From positions 61,968 through 125,967 of the forward strand of contig CAYJMG010000008.1 of assembly GCA_964371355.1 (NCBI GenBank): DNA of 64,000 nucleotides, written 5' to 3'. This DNA is from JACRBR01 sp964371355 (lineage in GTDB: Bacteria; Chloroflexota; Dehalococcoidia; DSTF01; JACRBR01). The notes beneath the pieces were generated by a model. The model was not told the origin of the DNA and did no database searches. It worked only from the letters and a program-made list of their open reading frames with translations. Shown here piece by piece: positions 43,712 to 51,682 of the stretch. Every line of letters begins with the position of its first letter. The stretch's first letter is position 1. Made by a program: the position numbers and the translations under genes.

Positions 43712-44269
43712 TTGAGTGCGGGCGCCCGACGATCGGGGCTGGGAGATCTCGCTTCGGGAAGATCGCTGGCGTTCTGGGCCGCCCTTTTCGTGCTGGCCCT
43801 GCTCGTGGCTGTGGGCGCGGGCGCCGTCGTCGGCGCGGTCATGGCGAGCCCTGGTCCGCAACCCTATGAGTCCGAGCCGCAAACCGAGGTTCTTAAGGAG
43901 CAAGGGCACCCCGACCAATGGCTCGTCGCCGACGGCCCCATCAAGCCCGGCGGCGCGGTCCATCGTGTCGAGACCTGGATCTACGGCGACGGGGAGACTG
44001 CGCACTACTTCAAGTGGATTGACGGCGTCCTCATCGAGGAAGGCACCGCCACCGCACAGCCGTACGGTCGCGATCCCGCGTTGCCCGCACCGAACCTTCT
44101 CCACGGTGGCATGAAGATCGACGACGTCATCGAGGTCCTGGGGGAGGAGCCGGAGTACATTCCATTCGACGACGCGACGTTCGAATTGTCGCTGGCGTAC
44201 CTGTTCGAGGACGCGCAGCTCGTGGTTACCTTCTACAACGACAGACTGCTGACCGCGCAGACATGGTGA
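43712..44269 (+). CDS. Membrane-anchored hypothetical protein
   Basis: 185 residues. A cytoplasmic basic tail precedes one membrane segment (FWAALFVLALLVAVGAGAVV, residues about 21-44), then an extracellular domain with aromatic beta strands (VETWIYGDGETAHYFKWIDG, near 86). The C-terminal half repeats acidic and aromatic stretches (IDDVIEVLGEEPEYIPFD; LEDAQLVV-like). No family recognised. Only a TTG start (43712) with AGGCGG eight bases upstream is available. It lies 10 bp before the next gene, probably as one operon. Confidence 0.65.
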   Translation: MSAGARRSGLGDLASGRSLAFWAALFVLALLVAVGAGAVVGAVMASPGPQPYESEPQTEVLKEQGHPDQWLVADGPIKPGGAVHRVETWIYGDGETAHYFKWIDGVLIEEGTATAQPYGRDPALPAPNLLHGGMKIDDVIEVLGEEPEYIPFDDATFELSLAYLFEDAQLVVTFYNDRLLTAQTW

Positions 44270-44279
44270 GGGGGAGCTG

Positions 44280-45161
44280 ATGATCGGAGGGTTGCTGGCC
44301 GTCCTGGTTAAGGTGGCGCTGTGGACGGGCGCCGTGATGGCAGTGGCCAGCGCCGGATACACCGCGTACGACGTGGCATCCGGAGCACTCGAGGCCATGG
44401 AGGGCGCCCGGCGCTCGTCACGCGCGGCGCGCGAGGCGGCGGAGGAGTTCACGCGCCCGGGTAGCGGCGAGGCGCTGGACGAGTTGCAGCAGGACCACCT
44501 CGAGGGGCAGTTGGCGCAGCACAGGGGGATCGGGAAGGTGTCATCCACCATCACCCAGAACCTGCTCACGAGCGTCGGGCCCTTCTCCGGAGACAGCACC
44601 GAAACGTTCAGCACTGATACGCTCACCACGCTGGCGCAGATTCCAGAGACGATCACGGCGGTCACCAGTGGCGGAGACGCCGGCGACGAGGACACAGACG
44701 ACGCTGGATCGTCGTCCGGGGAGCCGGGCGATGGTACCTATCGCGGTAAGCTCGCGGGGTTCGAGCGCTGGATACGAGAGGGAGACGTCACCGTCAACGA
44801 GATCGAGATCAAGGTCTTCGATGACATTCTCACCTTCTCGGGCCGCTTCGTCATCGAACACGAGGGCGTGAGCTACGACGGCGACCGTAATTCGACACTC
44901 CTCTGCTCAGTCAGCAGTGAGTCGGTGGTAGAGACCACGCCGATGTCGTTGGCCGCGGGTGGCGCGTTCGCTGACACGGTGCGCTGGAACTACACCTATT
45001 CCGACTGGACGGGATCCGACTGCGATGACGAATCGCGTGACCAGGACCAGTTCGAGGACATCGACGTGCGCGGTCATGTGCTGGACGGCGGGCGCATCGA
45101 GGGGGAGCTCATCGACCCGGCGAGCGGTGAGGCGTACCTCACGTTCACGGCCGAGGACTGA
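44280..45161 (+). CDS. Membrane-anchored hypothetical protein with extracellular domain
   Basis: 293 residues. N-terminal hydrophobic segment (LLAVLVKVALWTGAVMAVAS), a helical stretch (SRAAREAAEEFTRPGSGEAL), an acidic low-complexity linker (GDAGDEDTDDAGSSSGEPGD near 135) and a C-terminal beta-rich domain with two cysteines (LLCSVSSE; WTGSDCDDESRD) that may form a disulfide. No family recognised. ATG at 44280 with GAGGGGGAG just upstream. It forms a pair with the preceding membrane protein; a shared envelope role is inference. Confidence 0.65.
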   Translation: MIGGLLAVLVKVALWTGAVMAVASAGYTAYDVASGALEAMEGARRSSRAAREAAEEFTRPGSGEALDELQQDHLEGQLAQHRGIGKVSSTITQNLLTSVGPFSGDSTETFSTDTLTTLAQIPETITAVTSGGDAGDEDTDDAGSSSGEPGDGTYRGKLAGFERWIREGDVTVNEIEIKVFDDILTFSGRFVIEHEGVSYDGDRNSTLLCSVSSESVVETTPMSLAAGGAFADTVRWNYTYSDWTGSDCDDESRDQDQFEDIDVRGHVLDGGRIEGELIDPASGEAYLTFTAED

Positions 45162-45322
45162 CCTCTGCGTCTTCTGATTGCATCCCGGCCGAATCGCGAG
45201 GAGCGGTTCGTTAACGGCAAAGAAGCGGCGCCTGCATCGCGACTCGCCGAACGGCCGTCCCGCCTCCCGTCCGCACGCCATCGGGCCGGAAATGGCACGG
45301 AGGCGGCCGTGGGTGCGGGTGC

Positions 45323-45328
45323 TAGACT
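45323..45328 (+). promoter_or_regulatory. -10 element of tRNA-Leu
   Basis: TAGACT, with the tRNA beginning 16 bp downstream, as expected for a tRNA promoter. No convincing -35. The region 45162-45322 shows no gene. Confidence 0.4.
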
Positions 45329-45343
45329 GGCGTCAGAGCAGCG

Positions 45344-45431
45344 GCCGAAGTGGCGGAATGGCAGACGCGACGGTCTCAAAAACCGTTCCCGGGCAACTGG
45401 GATGTGGGTTCGACTCCCACCTTCGGCACCA
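45344..45431 (+). tRNA. tRNA-Leu (CAA)
   Basis: Acceptor stem GCCGAAG pairs with CTTCGGC, discriminator A, encoded CCA. The anticodon loop CTCAAAA between ACGGT and ACCGT gives anticodon CAA (reads UUG). A long variable arm (TTCCCGGGCAACTGGGA) and TTCGACTC in the T arm fit a class II leucine tRNA. The 3' half is duplicated at 56644-56698, marking it as an integration target. Confidence 0.95.
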
Positions 45432-45435
45432 ATTT
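45381..45435 (+). repeat. Attachment-site repeat within tRNA-Leu, left copy
   Basis: The 55 bp from the 3' side of the anticodon arm through the tRNA end and AATTT are identical to 56644-56698. Tyrosine integrases commonly use exactly this tRNA portion as attB. Similarity continues across the gap there (CGAACCTGA in both). This is the left boundary of a presumed integrated element. Confidence 0.75.
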
Positions 45436-45488
45436 CGAACCTGAATGGGGCCGGGTCCGGCCCTTCGTGGACCACCACGACTCGTCAG

Positions 45489-45508
45489 GACAGCAACCGT
45501 GACAGCAA
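45489..45508. repeat. Paired 12-bp-period repeat, candidate integrase arm site
   Basis: GACAGCAA at 45489 and 45501, period 12. Equivalent pairs lie at 56518-56537 (GACAGCAA) and 56852-56871 (GCCAGCAA), all in the same orientation near tRNA-derived repeats. Paired direct repeats beside a core site suggest arm-type binding sites of a tyrosine integrase. Confidence 0.45.
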
Positions 45509-45551
45509 TCGGAATGGACGGCCTCGGACGATGCCGGATGGGATCGCCCGG

Positions 45552-45718
45552 TTAGGCGCCGCCGACGATGGCGTCCATGGCCGCCGTCGCCTCGCGCTGC
45601 ATCGTCGGCGTGACGTGGCTGTAGAGGTCGAGGGTGATCGCGATCTGCGTGTGGCCCAGCATCTCCGAGACGATCTTCGGGTGAATGCCGCGGCCGAGGA
45701 GCAGGGTCGCGGTCTACT
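45552..45718 (-). pseudogene. Tyrosine integrase, C-terminal remnant
   Basis: About 55 codons ending at TAA (45552) encode GIHPKIVSEMLGHTQIAI and TLDLYSHVTPTMQREATAAM: the LGH-x-x-I..T-x-x-x-Y box of tyrosine recombinases with the catalytic His and Tyr. The rest of the gene is missing on this strand; upstream the frame breaks. It lies just 3' of tRNA-Leu, where an integrase gene is expected at an element end. A similar remnant is at 56.8-57.1 kb. Confidence 0.75.
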
Positions 45719-45825
45719 ATTCCGACGCCAACATGAGCAAGAGCGCATACCGCGAGTCCAGTCCCTCCGGACGCGACCCCTAACACAAGCGAGCAGGCCT
45801 GAGCACCTGGGAGTAGGTCCATTAA

Positions 45826-46035
45826 GTGAGCGAGAGCGCTGCGCTGTGCAAGTGCGCGGCAGCCTGCAGCCGCTCAAGCAGGGCCTCACGATCGTCGAGC
45901 CCAAGACGGCGCGGTCGCGACGCCAGATCGGGCTCGCCGAGATCGCGGTCGCTGCCCTACGCAGGCACAAGGCGAATCAAGCCAAGGAGCGTCTCCGACT
46001 CGGCGCCGCCTCTATACGGGTCAAAGCGCCTTCGT
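45826..46035 (+). pseudogene. Tyrosine integrase, middle fragment on the opposite strand
   Basis: The plus frame reads VQVRGSLQ, LTIVEPKTARSRRQIGLAEI and ALRRHKANQAKERLRLGAAS, the segment between the catalytic domain start and the Arg/His boxes of actinophage-like integrases (PKTxxSRR). It has no start of its own and ends in unrelated sequence. It faces the C-terminal remnant at 45552-45718, so the locus suffered an inversion, or two integrases decayed here. Confidence 0.65.
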
Positions 46036-46143
46036 CGACCACTACTGCTAGCTCGGGCTGGGACGTGTAATGCAGACCATCAGAGGATACGCATCCTGGA
46101 ACCAACGACCCCGCCTCACGACCGAATCGCCTTTGCGCCAGCC

Positions 46144-46440
46144 ATGGCGGGTAGAGGCTTCCGCCAGCGCCACGGATTCCTCGTGTTGACACGCCAAAGC
46201 ATCATCTTTGAACGAGGTATCCACCCACCTTGGCGAACACTGCACCCGCGAGTGGAGATCGTGCGGCCAATCTCCGACGTCGCCAGCATCGTTCAGAGAC
46301 GTGGTGGAGCGGACTCCTCGGTTCTTATCCGTGGTGGATCGCCATCACGGTTCGGATGAGATCCGGCGTGACCCAAGACTTCCAGCTTCAGCGAGCTGCA
46401 GAGTGGCTGCGGGTACGAGCAAACGGTTCACAACCGCTGC
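46144..46440 (+). pseudogene. Degenerate small ORF, frame broken at 46357
   Basis: The first frame (46144-46359) reads MAGRGFRQRHGFLVLTRQSI, IVRPISDVASIVQRRGG and ends GSPSRFG. Overlapping by ATGA, the next frame continues MRSGVTQDFQLQRAAEWLRV. Read together this resembles a small PH/GRAM-like domain (LTxQxxIF..G; W at the end of a last helix). A one-base shift would rejoin it, so a decayed gene is likely; the family call is weak. The flanks 46036-46143 and 46441-46486 show nothing else. Confidence 0.35.
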
Positions 46441-46486
46441 AAACAGCTTCGGCTGGTGCGGCCCCCACTGAGTTCCACGGCACGTA

Positions 46487-47998
46487 CTACGCCTTTGACC
46501 GAGGCAAGCGCTCGCCTTCGGACAGCATGGAACTGCTGTCGCGGGCGCCGAGCATGTGCCGCTGCAGCTTGCCGGACGCCGTGCGCGGGAGCGCGTCGAC
46601 GAAGCGCAGGAAGACCGGCGTCTTGTAGCGCGCGAGGTGGGCACGGCAGTGGGCGATCATGGCGTCTTGGGCTGCGGCCGCTCCCGGCCACAGTACGACG
46701 TCGGCGGCGGGGACACGCCCCCAGCGCGGGTCGTCGATACCGTAGACGCCCGCCTCGGCGACCAACGGGTGGGTCAGCAGAACGGCTTCCACCTCTGCCG
46801 GGTATACGTTTTCACCTCCGGACACAATCAGGTCATCGCGCCGATCGAGGACGTAAAGGTAGCCATCATGGTCGACGTAGCCGAGGTCACCGGTGTGGAG
46901 CCATCCGTCTCGGAGCGACTCGTTCGTCTTGTGGGGGTCCCGCCAGTAGCCAGGGCTCACCGTGGGGCCGCGTACCAGGATCTCTCCCGACGCGCCCGGC
47001 GCGGACGCGCCCTCGATGCGCAGCTCCGTGGGGAACAGTGGCCGTCCGGCGGACCCCACTTTGCGGAGCACCTCTGCTGGCGCGAGCGTCGCGACCTGTG
47101 AGGCGGCCTCGGTGAGACCGTAGGTCTGCACTGCCGGCACGCCACGTTCGGCACACGCGTCCAACAGCGCACGCGGCGCGGGCCCGCCGCCCAGCAGGAT
47201 GGCCCGTAAGGTCGGCGGATAGGGAGCATCGCCGCGCGTCTCCAGCATTCGGGCAAGCATGTTCGCGACGGCGGACACGATCGTGGCACCGTCTTCGATC
47301 GCGGCGTTGACGCCGATCGGGTCGAATGAAGGTTGCACGATCGCAGGGTTGCCGTAGATAGCGCTCCGCAGCAGTATCGCCAGGCCACCAACGTGGAACA
47401 TCGGCAGCGACACAAGCAGCCGGTCGTTGCCGCGCAGTCCCAGGTTCAACGCGGAGCCGACGGCGCTCCAGAAGTGATTACCGAACGTGAGCATCGCGCC
47501 TCTAGGCCGGCCGGTTGTGCCGGATGTGTAGATGATGGTGTGAATGCGGTCCGGATCGTCGTGAACCGGCGGACGCGGCTGGCCTTGTCCCCGGCACACT
47601 CCTGCGGCATCGGCGAGCGTGATATCGCGGGACGCGGATGCGGCGTAGGCGAGTGTTGCCGTGGTGCTGTCATGGACGAGCAGAGCCGCGCCCACATCGT
47701 CGGCTTGCCATGCGACCTCATCGGCCGACAGGCGCGTGTTCAGCGGCGCGAGAATCGCCCCGGCGCGCGGCACCGCGTGGGCGAGCACAACGAACGGCAG
47801 CCCGTTGGGCAACAGCAACGCCACCCGGTCGCCCGCGCGGACGCCGCGACCGGCCAGCCCGGCCACGGCCGCGTCCGCGTGCGCGTCGAGCTCCGCCCAG
47901 GTCATCTCACCGCCCGGGTGTAGGATCGCAGTTGCCCTGGGCGCGATCGACGCGCGTCGCCGCAGCCAGTCTATCGGGACAGGAATCGCGGTGTTCAT
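46487..47998 (-). CDS. menE: o-Succinylbenzoate--CoA ligase MenE
   Basis: ANL-superfamily adenylating enzyme activating o-succinylbenzoate with CoA in menaquinone synthesis. 503 residues: TIIYTSGTTGRPRGAM (P-loop-like A3), QTYGLTEAASQVA (A5), GWLHTGDLGYVDHDGYLYVL (A7) and PRTASGKLQR with the A10 lysine. Substrate is set by context: last gene of the men operon, coupled to menC (ATGA). About 25 extra residues follow the A10 motif. Confidence 0.92.
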   Translation of the reverse strand: MNTAIPVPIDWLRRRASIAPRATAILHPGGEMTWAELDAHADAAVAGLAGRGVRAGDRVALLLPNGLPFVVLAHAVPRAGAILAPLNTRLSADEVAWQADDVGAALLVHDSTTATLAYAASASRDITLADAAGVCRGQGQPRPPVHDDPDRIHTIIYTSGTTGRPRGAMLTFGNHFWSAVGSALNLGLRGNDRLLVSLPMFHVGGLAILLRSAIYGNPAIVQPSFDPIGVNAAIEDGATIVSAVANMLARMLETRGDAPYPPTLRAILLGGGPAPRALLDACAERGVPAVQTYGLTEAASQVATLAPAEVLRKVGSAGRPLFPTELRIEGASAPGASGEILVRGPTVSPGYWRDPHKTNESLRDGWLHTGDLGYVDHDGYLYVLDRRDDLIVSGGENVYPAEVEAVLLTHPLVAEAGVYGIDDPRWGRVPAADVVLWPGAAAAQDAMIAHCRAHLARYKTPVFLRFVDALPRTASGKLQRHMLGARDSSSMLSEGERLPRSKA

Positions 47999-49119
47999 GC
48001 GCGGACGATCCTCTCGGCGCTAGTGGCGTAGTGGTCGAGCGCGTTCTCATCGATCGTCACCCCAAGGCCCCGTGTGGCTGGTACGTGCATGACGCCTGCC
48101 TCGACCGGAAGGTCTCCCTTGATCAGGCCGTGGGAGAGCAGGTCCAACGTGGCCAGACCGCAAGCGGGCGTCGTCTGAGGGAGCGCCGCAGCGACGTGGA
48201 GCGCGGCCGCCACGCCGATCCCGCTCTCGATCGCCGACGTGACGATGACACCCAGCCCCGCGCCCTGCGCGAGCATCGAGACCTCCATCGCTCGCAGCGG
48301 CCCGCCGACGACCGGCAGCTTCACCACAAGCGTGTCCGCGGCGCGCTGGTCGATGATTGCGCGCACGGACTCGATCCCGGTCACGCTCTCGTCGGCCGCG
48401 ATCGGTTGGGGGACAGCGGCGCGCACGCGGGCGAGGGCGTCGATGTGGGAGGCGGGCACGGGCTGCTCGACGACCTCGATGGCGCACCCCTCGATCGCGC
48501 GCAGCGTCTCCACTGCTCTTTGCTCGCTCCATGCGCCGTTTGCATCCAGCCGCAGGCCGGTGGCCGTTCCGATCGCATCGCGCACGGCTGCGACACGCGC
48601 GACCTCGCCTGCCATCGATCGCACCGTGCCGACCTTTACCTTCACGGTGCGGAAGCCGTGCGATACCGCGCGTCCAGCCGCCTCGGCGGCGTCCTTCGCG
48701 CCGGTCGCGTCGATCACGGCGTTCACGTCCACGCTCGTCGCGGGGCAGGCGGCCAGGAGCCTGGCGACCGAGCGGCCCGCCGCGCGCGCCGCGGCGTCGA
48801 GGGCCGCGGTTTCGATGGCGCAACGCAGCGGCGCGTGTGCGATGTCCTCACCGAGCGCCGCCATCACCGCCTCCGGCAGGTCATCGACACGCCGTCCGCA
48901 TAGCCTGGGCGCGAGGCGTTCGAGCTGTGCGAGCTGATCGGCGAGCGACAGCGTGCCATGCGAAGGCAACGGGGCGATCTCGCCGGTACCGATGTGCCCG
49001 GTGTCCGTGGTGATGCGCAGGATGGCGCCCTCGCGAACGCTCCATGCCGCGCGCGCGGCTATAAACGACCGCGTGAAGGGCACAGCGAACGGCATCCAGC
49101 TCAGCTCGACGACTTTCAC
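47995..49119 (-). CDS. menC: o-Succinylbenzoate synthase MenC
   Basis: Enolase-superfamily dehydratase forming o-succinylbenzoate from SHCHC. About 374 residues. TVKVKVG (KxK, catalytic), LDANGAW, EVVEQPV, AADESV (metal ligands D/E/D) and VVKLPVVGG (second lysine) are in order. The GTG at 49119 overlaps the menA stop (GTGA). Related dipeptide epimerases and NSAR enzymes share these motifs; the operon decides the call. Confidence 0.92.
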   Translation of the reverse strand: MKVVELSWMPFAVPFTRSFIAARAAWSVREGAILRITTDTGHIGTGEIAPLPSHGTLSLADQLAQLERLAPRLCGRRVDDLPEAVMAALGEDIAHAPLRCAIETAALDAAARAAGRSVARLLAACPATSVDVNAVIDATGAKDAAEAAGRAVSHGFRTVKVKVGTVRSMAGEVARVAAVRDAIGTATGLRLDANGAWSEQRAVETLRAIEGCAIEVVEQPVPASHIDALARVRAAVPQPIAADESVTGIESVRAIIDQRAADTLVVKLPVVGGPLRAMEVSMLAQGAGLGVIVTSAIESGIGVAAALHVAAALPQTTPACGLATLDLLSHGLIKGDLPVEAGVMHVPATRGLGVTIDENALDHYATSAERIVRA

Positions 49120-50027
49120 AACACGAATCCGGCGGCGAGCAGCACGCCGAAGACCAGCGACAGCCGCGCCGTACCTTTGAGCGTCAGGTTCAGCGCCCGG
49201 CCATTGACCCCGCGCACGATTGGCGCCGCCACGCCGGCGGCGAGCGGCAGGCTGGCGACGGGGAGCAGCAGCCACCACGACGACGTGATCGCCATCGCAA
49301 CGGCGATGGCGTACGCGCCACTCAGCAACGCCACGTATTGAACACGCGTCGCCCGGTCGCCCAGGCGCACGGCCAGCGTCCGCTTGTCTGTCCGGGCATC
49401 CGTCTCGCGGTCGCGCAGGTTGTTCACCACGAGGATCGCCGTGATCACCAGTCCGACGGTGCTGCCGGCCGCTAATGACAGACCGCTCACCTCACCCGTG
49501 TGGAGGTAGTACGTGCCACAGACGGCGACGAGGCCGAAAAACACGAACACGAACACGTCGCCCAGGCCGTGATAGCCGAACGGCCAGGGCCCGCCCGTGT
49601 ACGCGAGCCCCGCGACGATCGACGCGGCCCCGACGGCCAGGATCGGCCAGCCGCCGACCCAGATCAGGTAGAGCCCCAGGGCCGCCGCCGCTCCGAACGC
49701 TGCTGCCGTGCCCGCACGCACGTCGCGCGCCGTCAGCAGGCCGCTGTGCGTGACGCGCGGCGGCCCCAGGCGCTCGTCGGTGTCCGCGCCGCGCTCGAAA
49801 TCGAAGACGTCGTTCGCGAAGTTCGTGCCGATCTGGATGAGCAGAGCCGCAGCCAGCGCCACGAAGAACACGGCGAGACTAAAGCTCCCGGCCGCGCGCG
49901 CGGCGCCCGATCCGGCCAGGACGGGCACGGCGGCGGCAGGCAACGTCGGAAGCCTGGCCGCCAGCGCCCATACCTTGATCCGTCCGGGCCGCGGAGTTGC
50001 CCCTGACACCGTCTTCGTCCTATTCAC
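49116..50027 (-). CDS. menA: 1,4-Dihydroxy-2-naphthoate polyprenyltransferase MenA
   Basis: Integral membrane UbiA-family prenyltransferase attaching the isoprenoid tail to DHNA. 303 residues with about eight to nine membrane segments. NFANDVFDFERGADTD (first Asp-rich motif) and NNLRDRETDARTDKRTLAVR (second) are characteristic of MenA. Coupled at both ends: it overlaps menB and menC. Confidence 0.95.
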   Translation of the reverse strand: MNRTKTVSGATPRPGRIKVWALAARLPTLPAAAVPVLAGSGAARAAGSFSLAVFFVALAAALLIQIGTNFANDVFDFERGADTDERLGPPRVTHSGLLTARDVRAGTAAAFGAAAALGLYLIWVGGWPILAVGAASIVAGLAYTGGPWPFGYHGLGDVFVFVFFGLVAVCGTYYLHTGEVSGLSLAAGSTVGLVITAILVVNNLRDRETDARTDKRTLAVRLGDRATRVQYVALLSGAYAIAVAMAITSSWWLLLPVASLPLAAGVAAPIVRGVNGRALNLTLKGTARLSLVFGVLLAAGFVL

Positions 50028-50878
50028 GGGAACCGCGGGAACTTCGAGAAATCAGGCTTGCGCTTCTCTACGAAGGCGTCGCGCCCCTCCTTTGCCTCTT
50101 CGGTCAGGTAATAGAGCAGCGTCGCATCGCCGGCGAGTTGTTGGATACCCGCCAGACCGTCCGTATCGGCGTTGAACGCTGCCTTGAGGAAACGGAGCGC
50201 CGTCGGGCTCATCGCCAGCATCTCGCGTGCCCACCGCACCGTCTCTTCCTCGAGCTCGGCCAACGGCACGATCGTGTTGACGAGTCCCATGTCAAGCGCA
50301 TCCTTCGCGGAGTACTGGCGGCAGAGGTACCAGATCTCGCGCGCCTTTTTGTGTCCGACGATACGAGCCAGCAGCGTCGCCCCGTAGCCGGCGTCGAAGC
50401 TCCCGACCTTCGGCCCCGTCTGGCCGAACACCGCGTTCTCGGCCGCAATCGTCAAGTCGCACACGAGGTGGAGCACGTGGCCGCCGCCGATCGCGTAGCC
50501 CGCCACCATTGCGATCACGGGTTTCGGAAGCGTTCGGATTTGACGCTGCAGCTCCAGGACGTTGAGCCGCGGCACGCCGTCGCCTCCAACGTACCCGCCG
50601 TGACCGCGCACGCGCTGGTCCCCGCCGGAGCAGAACGCCTGGTCGCCGGCGCCCGCGAGGATGATCACACCGGTTTCTGGGTCCTCCTGCGCGTCGCCGA
50701 ACGCGTCCTTCAGGTCGAACAGCGTTTGCGGCCGGAACGCGTTGCGGACCGCGGGCCGGTTGATCGTGATTTTGGCCATCCCCCCGGCCTTTTCGTACAG
50801 GAGGTCGGTGTACTCTCCGGCGGGCTGCCACGGCGCGGCCTTCCGGATCACGCTTGTTGAAGGATCGAGGACAGGCAT
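50024..50878 (-). CDS. menB: 1,4-Dihydroxy-2-naphthoyl-CoA synthase MenB
   Basis: Crotonase-family ring-closing enzyme. 284 residues: AFCSGGDQRVRGHGGYVG, GYAIGGGHVLHLVCDLTIAA (oxyanion hole) and VGSFDAGYGATLLARIVGHK are MenB-specific. Start: ATG at 50878 with GAAGGAG about 11 bases upstream would overlap menH by 31 bp. The GTG at 50851 gives the usual GTGA overlap, but without a ribosome site. Confidence 0.96.
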   Translation of the reverse strand: MPVLDPSTSVIRKAAPWQPAGEYTDLLYEKAGGMAKITINRPAVRNAFRPQTLFDLKDAFGDAQEDPETGVIILAGAGDQAFCSGGDQRVRGHGGYVGGDGVPRLNVLELQRQIRTLPKPVIAMVAGYAIGGGHVLHLVCDLTIAAENAVFGQTGPKVGSFDAGYGATLLARIVGHKKAREIWYLCRQYSAKDALDMGLVNTIVPLAELEEETVRWAREMLAMSPTALRFLKAAFNADTDGLAGIQQLAGDATLLYYLTEEAKEGRDAFVEKRKPDFSKFPRFP

Positions 50879-51681
50879 GAGGTCAGAAACTCCTTCACGA
50901 GCGGCGCGAATGCCGCCGGCTGTTCGAAATGGATCGCGTGGCCCGCGTCCTCAACGACTCGCAGGCTCGCGTGATCCAGACGCGCTTGTATTGAGCGCGC
51001 GATCGCCCGGTACTTCGCGTCTTCGGCCCCGACGAGAAGCAGGACCGGAATGTGGAGCTCGTGCACCCGGTCAAGCACGGGCTCCTGGGCGCCGGCGCCC
51101 ATGCCGCGCAGGCTGTTAGCGAGACCAATCGGGCTGTTGCACAGCCGCTGGGCTCGCAGGGCGGCGCGCGTAGCACCTGGAAGACGTGCCTGCGATGCCC
51201 ACATTGACAGCTGCTCCCAGCGATCTACGAATGCTTCGGTGCCGTCGCGTTCGATGTCGTCGGCCAGCGCGCGATCCATCTCGACGCGTACGCGCCTCTC
51301 ATTAGTGTCCTCGACGCCGGTCCCTGCGCTGACCAGGGCCAGCGCGGCCACGCGCGCGGGCGCCGCCAGCGAGAGATGCAGCGCCACACGTCCCCCCATT
51401 GAGTACCCGAGCACGGCAACGCGGCCGACGCCGAGGCGGTCGAGGAGCGTGGTGAGATCGGACGTGCAGCGCTCCATCGTGTAGCGCGTTTCCTCCGGCG
51501 GCGAGTCCGTCTCCCCGTGTCCGATCAGGTCGACCGAGATCGTGCGGAAGCCGCCCCACGCATCGGCGAACGGCCGCCACGAGACAGCGCTGCCGGTGAA
51601 ACCGTGCAACAAGAGCAGCGGAAATCCGTTGCCGGCGACTTCGTAGTGGAAAGCCACGCCATCGATGTCCATTCGCGGCAT
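50848..51681 (-). CDS. menH: MenH-like alpha/beta hydrolase (SHCHC synthase)
   Basis: About 277 residues: LLLLHGFTGSAVSWRPF (oxyanion), LIGHGETDSP, nucleophile elbow VLGYSMGGRVALHL and a late DAGHAIHFEQP with the catalytic histidine. In this operon position, between menD and menB, it most likely eliminates pyruvate from SEPHCHC. The alpha/beta hydrolase fold alone would not identify the substrate. The ATG at 51681 directly follows the menD stop. Confidence 0.88.
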   Translation of the reverse strand: MPRMDIDGVAFHYEVAGNGFPLLLLHGFTGSAVSWRPFADAWGGFRTISVDLIGHGETDSPPEETRYTMERCTSDLTTLLDRLGVGRVAVLGYSMGGRVALHLSLAAPARVAALALVSAGTGVEDTNERRVRVEMDRALADDIERDGTEAFVDRWEQLSMWASQARLPGATRAALRAQRLCNSPIGLANSLRGMGAGAQEPVLDRVHELHIPVLLLVGAEDAKYRAIARSIQARLDHASLRVVEDAGHAIHFEQPAAFAPLVKEFLTSCLSSILQQA

Positions 51682-51682
51682 C

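Noticed and set aside
45074..45478. Minus-strand ORF containing EGGSRTHIPVARERF
   Set aside because: Antisense translation of the tRNA-Leu gene and flanks; a familiar artefact of tRNA-integrated elements.
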